Source: an uncultured Peptococcaceae bacterium (GTDB lineage: Bacteria; Bacillota; Desulfitobacteriia; Desulfitobacteriales; Syntrophobotulaceae). Taken from it: a stretch of 6,323 nucleotides of DNA. The first letter of the stretch is position 1, and the number at the start of each line of letters is the position of its first letter. Shown here in pieces: positions 1 to 6,323 of the stretch. The notes under the pieces are model-generated. The model made no database searches. It had not been told where the DNA came from and saw only the letters and a list, made by a program, of their open reading frames with translations. The position numbers were made by a program, and so were the translations under genes. The stretch is taken from NCBI GenBank assembly GCA_937892995.1, contig CALBJS010000119.1, positions 1 to 6,323 on the forward strand, written 5' to 3'.

Positions 1-891
1 CCTGCCACCATGTACACAGATAATGATTTAGAACTTGCCATTATTGAGTCTCTCACTAGATTAACCAATCAATGGGCTAAAAATAACATGCCAGCCGAAT
101 TGGGTGATGAGGTGATCGTAACCCTACAGGCTGAATGTGAGGCCCTTTTTGTTCCGGAATTATCAAAATCAAATTTTCGATATTCTGTTGGTGATCCTGC
201 TATGCTCGAACAGTTTAAGCAAGTAGTATCCAAAAAAGCAGGAGAGTCTTTTAAAATGGAAATTCCCTTTGCCGAAAATACTCCCATCGATCGGGTTGGG
301 GGAAAAACAGTCATTTTTAACGTTACTGTTCAGGAAGTTATCCCTGCCCGCCAAATTAAAATCACAGATGAAATCGCCCAAAAAATAGATTCTCAGGTAG
401 TAAATATTGACGAGTTAAAAAATAAACTACGGAACATCATTTCTAATAATTGGTTGCAAATTATTAAGGAGCACAATCTTCAATCCATTCTGGATACGAT
501 TATTTCTAATTCCGTTTATGAACTCGGCCAAGAGGAGTTTAGCAAAATATATGAACACATCGTTACGAAGACAAAGAAAAAAATGTTTTCTTCTACCGAT
601 CCGCGAACACTGAAATCCCTTTTTTCAGAGGAAACCGACGAGTATTTTTACGAGGATTGTCGAACTCTCGCCGAAAGAACGCTAATTGAAGACCTCATAA
701 TAAATGAAATAATCCGTTTAGAAAAAATAAACATTTCCGATGAAGAAATCTTAAAGGAAAAGAATGCCTTGATGGAGATTTTTAAGGATGAAGCCACTTT
801 CAAAAATAACTTTCCTTCCGAAGATATTTGGAAGAAATATTTGCTCCGTCAAAAAACTCTTGAATTATTACTAAGCTGGAATATTAACTAG
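1..891 (+). CDS. tig: Trigger factor-family chaperone, 5'-partial at window edge
   Basis: Trigger factor is a ribosome-associated cytoplasmic chaperone that shelters nascent chains. Seen: the first ATG is at base 10, but the three codons before it (Pro-Ala-Thr) are open to base 1 and no Shine-Dalgarno sequence fits in the nine bases available. I therefore treat base 10 as an internal Met and the gene as cut by the window. Counting from that Met, residues 1-112 align by eye with the end of the linker and the FKBP-like domain (GGKTVIFNVTVQEV at about 97-110 matches the family's AGKEAVFKVTVHEI-type strand). Residues 115-293 resemble the helical C-terminal chaperone arms, ending in the usual K..LELLL helix. 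The N-terminal GFRxGKxP-type ribosome-docking signature is not in the window. The FKBP part is divergent: the usual PGFE-type segment is replaced by MLEQF, so isomerase activity is doubtful. The gene is visibly more AT-rich than the transporter genes (bases 421-480 have 17 G/C of 60). The downstream neighbour is an ABC transporter, not clpP/clpX, so it may be a paralog and the symbol tig is tentative. Confidence 0.72.
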   Translation, partial: PATMYTDNDLELAIIESLTRLTNQWAKNNMPAELGDEVIVTLQAECEALFVPELSKSNFRYSVGDPAMLEQFKQVVSKKAGESFKMEIPFAENTPIDRVGGKTVIFNVTVQEVIPARQIKITDEIAQKIDSQVVNIDELKNKLRNIISNNWLQIIKEHNLQSILDTIISNSVYELGQEEFSKIYEHIVTKTKKKMFSSTDPRTLKSLFSEETDEYFYEDCRTLAERTLIEDLIINEIIRLEKINISDEEILKEKNALMEIFKDEATFKNNFPSEDIWKKYLLRQKTLELLLSWNIN

Positions 892-992
892 CAAATACAC
901 TTTGACATAATTCGATAAAATTTTCAATGAACCAACAAATTTTCCTTCAATAAAACCATTTTACTGCCTACTCACCACAAGCTTGATTTTCT

Positions 993-1021
993 TTAAGATT
1001 ATCTGTTAATCTTGTTATTAT
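993..1021 (+). promoter_or_regulatory. Putative sigma-A-type extended -10 promoter of the ABC transporter operon
   Basis: A -10-like TATTAT (1016-1021) is preceded by TG one base upstream (1013-1014), the extended -10 arrangement. It lies 17 bases downstream of TTAAGA (993-998), a 4-of-6 match to the -35 consensus. Transcription would begin near 1028, about 20 bases before the ATG at 1048, leaving room for the GGGAGG ribosome binding site. The -35 is weak, so the assignment rests mainly on the extended -10 and the sensible distance to the gene. Transcription reading through from the upstream gene is also possible, since I see no clear terminator between them. Confidence 0.5.
995..1013. promoter_or_regulatory. 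Perfect inverted repeat (operator-like) inside the promoter spacer
   Basis: AAGATTA (995-1001) and TAATCTT (1007-1013) are exact reverse complements separated by TCTGT. The palindrome starts within the putative -35 and ends just before the -10 hexamer, where a dimeric repressor would block RNA polymerase. GntR-family (YtrA-type) regulators often control ABC-2 transporter operons, but no regulator gene is in the window, so naming a regulator would be a guess. As an RNA hairpin it is AT-only apart from one G-C pair per arm and lacks a good U-tract, so a terminator for the upstream gene is the weaker reading. Confidence 0.4.
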
Positions 1022-1035
1022 AGGGATGATTTTTC

Positions 1036-1041
1036 GGGAGG
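1036..1041 (+). promoter_or_regulatory. Ribosome binding site of the ABC ATPase gene
   Basis: GGGAGG sits six bases before the ATG at 1048. It supports that start codon; the encoded protein then begins directly with the typical first beta-strand of an ABC ATPase. Confidence 0.85.
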
Positions 1042-1047
1042 ATTAAC

Positions 1048-1956
1048 ATGTCCATTATTCTATCTGTTAAAGACATAACTAAAAGTTTTGGTAACTCAAC
1101 AGTAGTTGATAACATTTCTTTCGAAGTTAAAAAAGGTGAAATCCTAGGTTTAGTCGGACCAAATGGGGCCGGAAAATCGACGATCATTCGCTGCCTTCTC
1201 GGCATTATCTACCCTGATTCCGGTACTATAGAGTACAACTTAGGTAACGCCGCTAAATTAAATACCTCTAAAGTGGGCTACCTTCCCGAGGAAAGAGGCC
1301 TCTATAAAGATGCTAAGATCATGGATATTCTTTTATATATAGCCAGCCTGAAAAATTATCCTTTAGACAAGGCTCGCCAAACTGCCGAGCATTATTTCGA
1401 AATGTTTGATTTAAGAGGCAAGTTTAAGTCTAAGATTCAGGAATTATCCAAAGGGATGGCTCAAAAGGTACAGTTCATAGCCTCGATTATTCATAAGCCG
1501 GAATTCTTAGTGCTGGATGAGCCCCTCTCAGGTTTTGATCCGCTAAGCCAAAACTTATTCATGGAAGAAATTAAACGGCTGGCAACTGAGGGAACGGCAA
1601 TCCTTTTATCCTCTCATCAAATGAATATGGTCGAAACCCTCTGTAGTAGAATTTTTATGATTAATCAGGGCCAAAGAGTCTTATACGGAGAGCTGGAAGA
1701 CCTTAAGGATCGTTATGCAAACTACAGATGCGAAATCACCGGAAATAATGAGTCTTCACGCTTCGCTGGTTTGCCGGGAATCGTGAGGGTAGAGCAAGAC
1801 GGTTCTAAGAACATCCTTCATCTGCAACAAGGCATCTTGCCTAGGAACTTTATCCGGGAACTGCCACCTGATCTTGATATTAAAGAAATGAACATCACCA
1901 GGATTTCTTTACACGACATCTTCGTCAATACTGTAACAGGAGGTGGCAGACAATGA
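1048..1956 (+). CDS. ABC transporter ATP-binding protein, NatA/YhaQ-like
   Basis: This is the cytoplasmic ATPase that powers an ABC-2-type exporter with the permease encoded next. All nucleotide-binding elements are present in its 302 residues: Walker A GPNGAGKST (37-45), signature LSKGMAQKVQ (133-142), Walker B FLVLDEP (153-159) with catalytic Glu158, D-loop SGFDP (161-165) and switch His190. The Q-loop position reads YLPEERGLY (78-86), with Glu where most ABC proteins have Gln; this variant is familiar in the NatA-like subfamily. Residues from about 213 to 295 form the C-terminal extension of this subfamily (DUF4162-like), ending in SLHDIFV. The length is normal for the group and no residue essential for catalysis is missing. 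The stop overlaps the permease start (ATGA), so the two are almost certainly cotranscribed and translationally coupled. NatA of Bacillus subtilis is linked to Na+ extrusion, but the substrate cannot be read from the ATPase. No specific gene symbol is justified. Confidence 0.93.
   Translation: MSIILSVKDITKSFGNSTVVDNISFEVKKGEILGLVGPNGAGKSTIIRCLLGIIYPDSGTIEYNLGNAAKLNTSKVGYLPEERGLYKDAKIMDILLYIASLKNYPLDKARQTAEHYFEMFDLRGKFKSKIQELSKGMAQKVQFIASIIHKPEFLVLDEPLSGFDPLSQNLFMEEIKRLATEGTAILLSSHQMNMVETLCSRIFMINQGQRVLYGELEDLKDRYANYRCEITGNNESSRFAGLPGIVRVEQDGSKNILHLQQGILPRNFIRELPPDLDIKEMNITRISLHDIFVNTVTGGGRQ
1938..1944 (+). promoter_or_regulatory. Ribosome binding site of the ABC permease gene, inside the ATPase gene
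   Basis: AGGAGGT, a near-perfect Shine-Dalgarno sequence, lies within the last codons of the ATPase gene, eight bases before the ATG at 1953. It fixes the permease start and, with the ATGA overlap, indicates coupled translation of the two subunits. Confidence 0.88.
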
Positions 1957-3164
1957 AGAACACCCTTAAAGTGGCCAGATGGGAAATTAAACGCAATGTG
2001 AGAAATAAAGCTTTTCTCATCTCGATCTTCATCACCCCACTGATGATGCTCCTTTTCGGCCTGGTACCTACTTTACTTGCTAAATTTGAAACAGAGCAGG
2101 CTTTTACCCTCTATGTAGTAGATGAATTGGGGATTTATCAAAACATTCCTAAAGAAACTCCTACCGATCAAGTCCCTGATCAAGTAGAATTCATACTCTC
2201 TAAGGATAATCCTCAAACTCTTGAAGAAAAAATCCGAGGCCGCAAAAACCAAGGATTTGTGGTTTTCGATGAAAATTCTCTTCAAAGCGGTTCTATCAGT
2301 GTTTATACAGATACCGAAGGCCAAGGAATCCTTGCTCCTATCACCGGTATGCTACAGTCCGCTCTTTACGACTACAAATTACAAAACCTGGGGCTTAACG
2401 ACCAGCAGGTCAATTATCTTAACCAAGCATACCAAGTTAATATCAAACCTCTTACTACCAAGACTGAGGAAAGATCTATGCCCGAAAAAATTATCCCCGG
2501 AGTTTTCGCGGGGATCTTATTCCTGACCGTCTTCACCTCCGGAACTATGACTTTTCAGAGTGCCCTCCAAGAAAAAAAAGATAAAATGGTCGAGCTTATC
2601 CTTTCTTCAGTACAAGCCGAAGATCTTATGCAGGGTAAGATTCTCGGATATTTCGTTTTAGGCCTGATTCAAGTAGGAGTCTGGCTTTCCTTAGGAATAC
2701 CGGCTGCCCAGCTTATTTTCAAAATCCCTATTCTAAAATATCTCCTGGTACCGGAACTCCTTCCCATGGTATTCTTCGCCTTAGCCGGCTATCTGCTCTA
2801 CTCTGCTATCTTCGTCGCCATCGGAGCTACTATGGAAGATGCTCAATCCGGAAGCAGCTTTCAGGGTATGATTTTTCTAATTCCGATGCTCCCACTCTTC
2901 GTGATTGGTCCGATTATTGCTAATCCGTCGGGAGCCATCGCCCGAATCGGAACCTTCTTTCCCCTTACCACCCCCGGAGTAATGCTGGCTCGCCTAAGTA
3001 TCTCCTCTCAGACTCCGCTTTGGGAGATCTTAGCCAGTGGAACAATCCTCTTCTTAACCATTATTTTGATCATGAGATTAGCAGGTAAGTTGTTCAAGAC
3101 CGCAATCCTAATGTATGGCAAAAACGCCACATTTACTGAAGTTATTAAGTGGCTAAGGTATTAG
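1953..3164 (+). CDS. ABC-2 type transporter permease, NatB/YhaP-like
   Basis: This is the membrane subunit that pairs with the preceding ATPase to export an unknown substrate. The 403 residues show the ABC-2 plan expected of NatB-like proteins. A short basic cytoplasmic N-terminus (KVARWEIKRNVRNK) is followed by membrane segment 1 (about 21-43) and a large, probably extracytoplasmic domain (about 44-178). Five further hydrophobic segments follow near 180-202, 229-255, 268-291, 303-323 and 357-376. The conserved cytoplasmic stretch QEKKDKMVELILSS (206-219), followed by LMQGKILG (225-232), is the family's hallmark and likely coupling region. There is no cleavable signal peptide; segment 1 is an anchor. 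The ATG overlaps the ATPase stop, and an AGGAGGT precedes it. The gene ends seven bases from the stop of the convergent addA. Family membership is secure; Na+ export is only one option, with lipids, peptides and antibiotics equally open. Confidence 0.9.
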   Translation: MKNTLKVARWEIKRNVRNKAFLISIFITPLMMLLFGLVPTLLAKFETEQAFTLYVVDELGIYQNIPKETPTDQVPDQVEFILSKDNPQTLEEKIRGRKNQGFVVFDENSLQSGSISVYTDTEGQGILAPITGMLQSALYDYKLQNLGLNDQQVNYLNQAYQVNIKPLTTKTEERSMPEKIIPGVFAGILFLTVFTSGTMTFQSALQEKKDKMVELILSSVQAEDLMQGKILGYFVLGLIQVGVWLSLGIPAAQLIFKIPILKYLLVPELLPMVFFALAGYLLYSAIFVAIGATMEDAQSGSSFQGMIFLIPMLPLFVIGPIIANPSGAIARIGTFFPLTTPGVMLARLSISSQTPLWEILASGTILFLTIILIMRLAGKLFKTAILMYGKNATFTEVIKWLRY

Positions 3165-3171
3165 GCTATTT

Positions 3172-6100
3172 TCATATCCCCTTTAACTCGACTACTTCCC
3201 CATTAGTAAAAAGGTAGATATACTTTTCTTTAACAGGCTTTCCGGTAAGCATTTCCAAAGCCCGGGCATAATACGATATCTGAACCTCGTACCTGTTCCT
3301 AATTGTTTCCTTCCAGCCTTCTGCTAGACGATCGGTCTTATAATCCACTAAGACAATTCCGTCCGTTTCCTCAAAATAACAGTCGATAATACCCTGCAAA
3401 AGAACAGTCTCTCCTTGGTAACATTCTGCACCAAGTTCGCTATAAACCTCGTGACAAGGTATTTCGATATTAAAAGGTACTTCTCGGTTAATTATTTCGG
3501 ATTTAAGCATCCTCTTACCTAAAGGTGAGGCCAAAAAATATCGTATTTTCTTGGGGTCAACACTTTGAGCCTGTTCTGGGGTAAGCAAATCCTGCTTAAC
3601 CATCTCGGAGATCTGTTCCTCGATATTGTCCTGCCGAAAATCCAAATGCTGCATGACAAAGTGCATAACAGTGCCTGCTTCGGCAGCTGTTAAACCTTTT
3701 TTCTTCTCTAAGAATAAAGGTTTTTTCATTTTGATAGCCGGCGATGGAGTTAAATACCCATCGCTTATTTCTTTCTCAAATCGTCTTTTAAGTTCAGTTA
3801 CAGAAATCTTGGCAGGTGTTCTAGAAAGCTTAAGATACGGATATTCCCAATTCAGTCTATCAAAAAGTTCAGCATTTTTTTCTCTCAAGTTATTATCCAA
3901 ACTTTCTAGCCCATCAAGCCAACGAATAAAATTATCTTCCTCTTGGCCTTGGTCTGCATAAAAGTGCAGAACATCCTCGCGCTTCCAGAAACGCACACTC
4001 CAAGAAGAAGTATCTTCCAGAATAGCTCCCCTTTGCCCAAAACCTTCTCCGTTATTCAGACATCCTCTGAGTTCCGTGCCATCCTGATGCCTTAATAAGG
4101 CCGGACCAATCCAGTCTAAGTATCTATTCCCTTTTAAAATATCATAAGAAGGGAGTCTTTCGGCATCCGCTTGAGCGGTTCTGGCCCATTTCTCAATCTC
4201 CTTAGGGATATCCCCCACCGCTCCGATGATGATTAGCTTTTCTCGAGCCCTGGTTAAAGCAACATAGAGAATCCTCATCTCTTCGGATAGAGTCTCTACT
4301 TTAATTTGCTCTCGAATAGCCTGTTTAGGTAGGGAAGGATAGGAAAATCTCAGACGAGTATCCACCACATCCGGACCAAAACCCAACTTGGGGTGAAACA
4401 AGATACTCTTATTTTGATCTTGAAGATTAAACTTCTTGCCACAACCGGCAAGTATCACTACCGGAAATTCCAGACCTTTACTCTTATGGATGCTCATAAT
4501 ACGTACTACATTATCGTTTTCGCCAAGGATCTTGGCACTTCCCATATCACCTTGGCTACTTTTTAATTTATCAATAAAGTTAAGAAAATTAAATAGTCCC
4601 TTAAAGCTAGTCTCTTCATATTGTCTGGCACGCTCAAAAAGGATACGTAAATTAGCCTGCCTCTGCTCACCGGCAGGCATTGCTCCTACGATTCCGTAAT
4701 AACCTGTCTCGGTATAGATCTGCCACAAGAGTTGATCAGTAGAAAGGTGGAAAGACATATCCCGCCACCTCTGAAGATCTGCCAAGAAAGAAACCGCCTT
4801 TATTCGGGCTTGCTCCGTTCCTATTTCAGTATCTTCGTTATCTTTTTCTTCTCCTGTCTGTCCTTCAGCAAAGACCTGTAAAGCCTCGAAGAGGGATCCC
4901 TTCCGCCTCGTTAAGCGAATTTCCGCCAGCTCATCGGTCGTTAAGGATACTAGAGGGGATCTTAAGACCGCTAAAAGCGGGATATCCTGCAGGGGATTAT
5001 CAATAATTTGTAATAACGAGAGGATTACCTGTACTTCACTGGTCTTAAAGAATCCCGTACCTGTATCCGCAAAAGCAGGAATCCCTTCTGCCGCTAATTC
5101 TTCCTTGAAGATCTCCGACCAATTCTTCGTGGTGCGTAAAAGGATAACAATATCCCTATGCTCCAAAGCACGGTATTCTTGCCTGCTTCGATCATAAACT
5201 GCCAAAAACTTGCCCTGTCGATCAGGCTTTAATAATTCCTGAATCCTGCAAGCTACCAGACGAGCTTCACATTGAATATTATCCAGCATCTCAGGTTCAA
5301 GGAGTAAATCGTCCTCCCCATCCCCATTTTCCTGAACTCCTGTTTCTTTTTGTTGATTAACGTATTCCTTATTTATATCTTTGCTAATATCGTTATTTTC
5401 ATCTTTATTATTGAGGATACTTGGCAACTTAGTTTGGATGAGATGAAATTCAACTTCTCCCCCGACTACATAGGCTTCCTGTTTATTCTCTGCAAAAGCA
5501 GCCCCCGGATTTAAAGCCTCTTCCTCTGTATAATCTAGCTCACCGACCTTAACTGACATAATCTGTTGGAATAAAAAATTTACTGCATCCACTACATCTT
5601 GACGACTACGAAAATTCTTATACAATAATATTTTTCTTAAAGAGGCCCCTCGCTCCAGAGAATATTTGTGATACTTTTCCAGGAACAATTCCGGTTTAGC
5701 CTGTCGGAACCGATAAATACTTTGTTTCACATCTCCTACCATGAAGACATTAGGCTTCTCAGAATCCGCCTTGGAAATCATCTTGATGATAATTTCCTGA
5801 ACCAGGTTACTATCCTGATATTCATCTACTAAAATCTCCGCATAGCGTTCCTTGTAACCTAAAGCTACTTGGGATGCTACTACCCGTCCTTCTTCACCCT
5901 GCTCAGTTAGAATCCCTAGGCAGAAATGTTCCAGATCATTAAAATCAACTACAGCTTTATCATTTTTCTTTAAAGCATATCTTTTCCCAAATTCTTTTAC
6001 CAACCTCGCTAGGCATTGCATTAAAGGATCTAGGGTTTGAAGATCCTGAAATACTTCCTCGGAATCGGCCGAGAATATTCTTTCTTTAATCCTATTCAGG

Positions 6101-6323
6101 CTTTTCTTCACATCATCTCTAATATTCTTGACATTTTCCCGTTTTACCTGATCCGTCTCCTTACCGGCAGCCGGCAGTCTACTGAAGCCTAAGTTTTGAA
6201 ATTCTCGGTAAAGATCATCCCACTTCGTAGCATTTTCCACCAAACACAGTCCCTGGATTTTCCGGATCAAAGCAAGCTCCTCAGAGAAGACAAAAAGATA
6301 TTTATCCAGACCGGGTGCAGTCT
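3172..6323 (-). CDS. addA: ATP-dependent helicase/nuclease subunit A (AddA), 5'-partial at window edge
   Basis: AddA is the 3'-5' superfamily 1A helicase and nuclease subunit of AddAB, the Firmicute counterpart of RecBCD. It processes double-strand breaks up to Chi-type sites and readies ends for RecA. A TTG at 6270 could be taken as the start, but the frame stays open through 17 more codons to the window edge, so the 5' end is missing. The family usually has about 1,200 residues, against 1,049 visible codons. Numbering from 6270, the motifs are DFNDLEHF (109-116), motif II LVDEYQDSN (147-155), motif III VGDVKQSIYRFR (178-189), motif IV NFRS (219-222), motif V SIHKSKGLEFP (593-603) and motif VI YVALTRARE (669-677). 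The C-terminal RecB-type nuclease is intact: His870, Asp963 in QGIIDCYF, Asp976-Tyr-Lys978 in VDYKTD, and Gln997 in VQISYYA. Walker A lies upstream of the window. An acidic, Asn-rich linker occupies about 285-325. addB would be expected just upstream, but that region is not visible. The gene is convergent with the transporter operon. Confidence 0.95.
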   Translation of the reverse strand, partial: TAPGLDKYLFVFSEELALIRKIQGLCLVENATKWDDLYREFQNLGFSRLPAAGKETDQVKRENVKNIRDDVKKSLNRIKERIFSADSEEVFQDLQTLDPLMQCLARLVKEFGKRYALKKNDKAVVDFNDLEHFCLGILTEQGEEGRVVASQVALGYKERYAEILVDEYQDSNLVQEIIIKMISKADSEKPNVFMVGDVKQSIYRFRQAKPELFLEKYHKYSLERGASLRKILLYKNFRSRQDVVDAVNFLFQQIMSVKVGELDYTEEEALNPGAAFAENKQEAYVVGGEVEFHLIQTKLPSILNNKDENNDISKDINKEYVNQQKETGVQENGDGEDDLLLEPEMLDNIQCEARLVACRIQELLKPDRQGKFLAVYDRSRQEYRALEHRDIVILLRTTKNWSEIFKEELAAEGIPAFADTGTGFFKTSEVQVILSLLQIIDNPLQDIPLLAVLRSPLVSLTTDELAEIRLTRRKGSLFEALQVFAEGQTGEEKDNEDTEIGTEQARIKAVSFLADLQRWRDMSFHLSTDQLLWQIYTETGYYGIVGAMPAGEQRQANLRILFERARQYEETSFKGLFNFLNFIDKLKSSQGDMGSAKILGENDNVVRIMSIHKSKGLEFPVVILAGCGKKFNLQDQNKSILFHPKLGFGPDVVDTRLRFSYPSLPKQAIREQIKVETLSEEMRILYVALTRAREKLIIIGAVGDIPKEIEKWARTAQADAERLPSYDILKGNRYLDWIGPALLRHQDGTELRGCLNNGEGFGQRGAILEDTSSWSVRFWKREDVLHFYADQGQEEDNFIRWLDGLESLDNNLREKNAELFDRLNWEYPYLKLSRTPAKISVTELKRRFEKEISDGYLTPSPAIKMKKPLFLEKKKGLTAAEAGTVMHFVMQHLDFRQDNIEEQISEMVKQDLLTPEQAQSVDPKKIRYFLASPLGKRMLKSEIINREVPFNIEIPCHEVYSELGAECYQGETVLLQGIIDCYFEETDGIVLVDYKTDRLAEGWKETIRNRYEVQISYYARALEMLTGKPVKEKYIYLFTNGEVVELKGI

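Noticed and set aside
902..930. TTGACA, a perfect -35 hexamer, just after the trigger-factor-like gene
   Set aside because: At 16-18 base spacing the candidate -10 hexamers (TCAATG, CAATGA, AATGAA) are poor, and it would leave a leader of more than 100 bases with no visible function. The candidate at 993-1021 fits better.
995..1022. The inverted repeat followed by TTGTTATTATA as an intrinsic terminator of the upstream gene
   Set aside because: The stem is only 7 bp with a single G-C pair, and the following tract is broken by G and A, so it is too weak to call. It also overlaps the promoter candidate.
1273..1305. Glu in place of Gln in the ATPase Q-loop (YLPEERGLY) as a possible catalytic defect
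   Set aside because: This form is common in NatA-like ATPases, and every other catalytic motif is intact, so it is a subfamily trait rather than an oddity.
2166..2187. Short direct repeat GATCAAGT...GATCAAGT in the permease gene
   Set aside because: It encodes DQVPDQV within the variable extracytoplasmic domain. Two 8-base copies are easily chance or a small in-frame duplication, with no sign of a repeat family.
3626..3961. Plus-strand open frame of 111 codons opposite addA
   Set aside because: It lies entirely within the well-supported addA coding sequence, has no convincing ribosome binding site, and its translation is low in recognisable features. It is a shadow frame.

Overview
The window reads as ordinary chromosomal DNA of a low-to-mid GC Gram-positive bacterium. 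An anaerobic Clostridia/Peptococcaceae-type Firmicute is my best inference. The evidence is an AddA-type (not RecB) helicase-nuclease, a NatA/NatB-like ABC exporter pair, strong AGGAGG-type ribosome binding sites and moderately AT-rich coding DNA. The species cannot be fixed from the sequence alone. I see no tRNA, rRNA, CRISPR array, insertion sequence or phage gene.

Layout: (1) Bases 1-891, plus strand, hold the 3' part of a trigger-factor-family gene. It covers a divergent FKBP-like domain and the C-terminal chaperone domain; the reading frame is open to the left edge, so the ribosome-binding N-terminus probably lies outside the window. (2) Bases 892-1047 are a 156-base AT-rich intergenic stretch with a plausible extended -10 promoter whose -35/-10 spacer carries a perfect 7-bp-arm palindrome. 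(3) Bases 1048-3164, plus strand, are a two-gene operon: an ABC ATPase and its ABC-2 membrane partner, translationally coupled by a 4-base ATGA overlap. (4) Bases 3172-6323, minus strand, are most of addA, the helicase-nuclease subunit of the AddAB double-strand-break repair enzyme. It converges tail to tail on the transporter with only 7 bases between stop codons, and runs off the right edge before its Walker A motif.

The ATPase and permease should form one complex that moves an unidentified substrate (Na+, lipid, peptide or drug) across the membrane. The trigger-factor-like protein and AddA have no evident functional link to it. I did not find a convincing new biological system. The points most worth a second look are the trigger-factor homolog with its eroded prolyl-isomerase domain outside the usual clpP/clpX setting, and the palindrome inside the transporter promoter.
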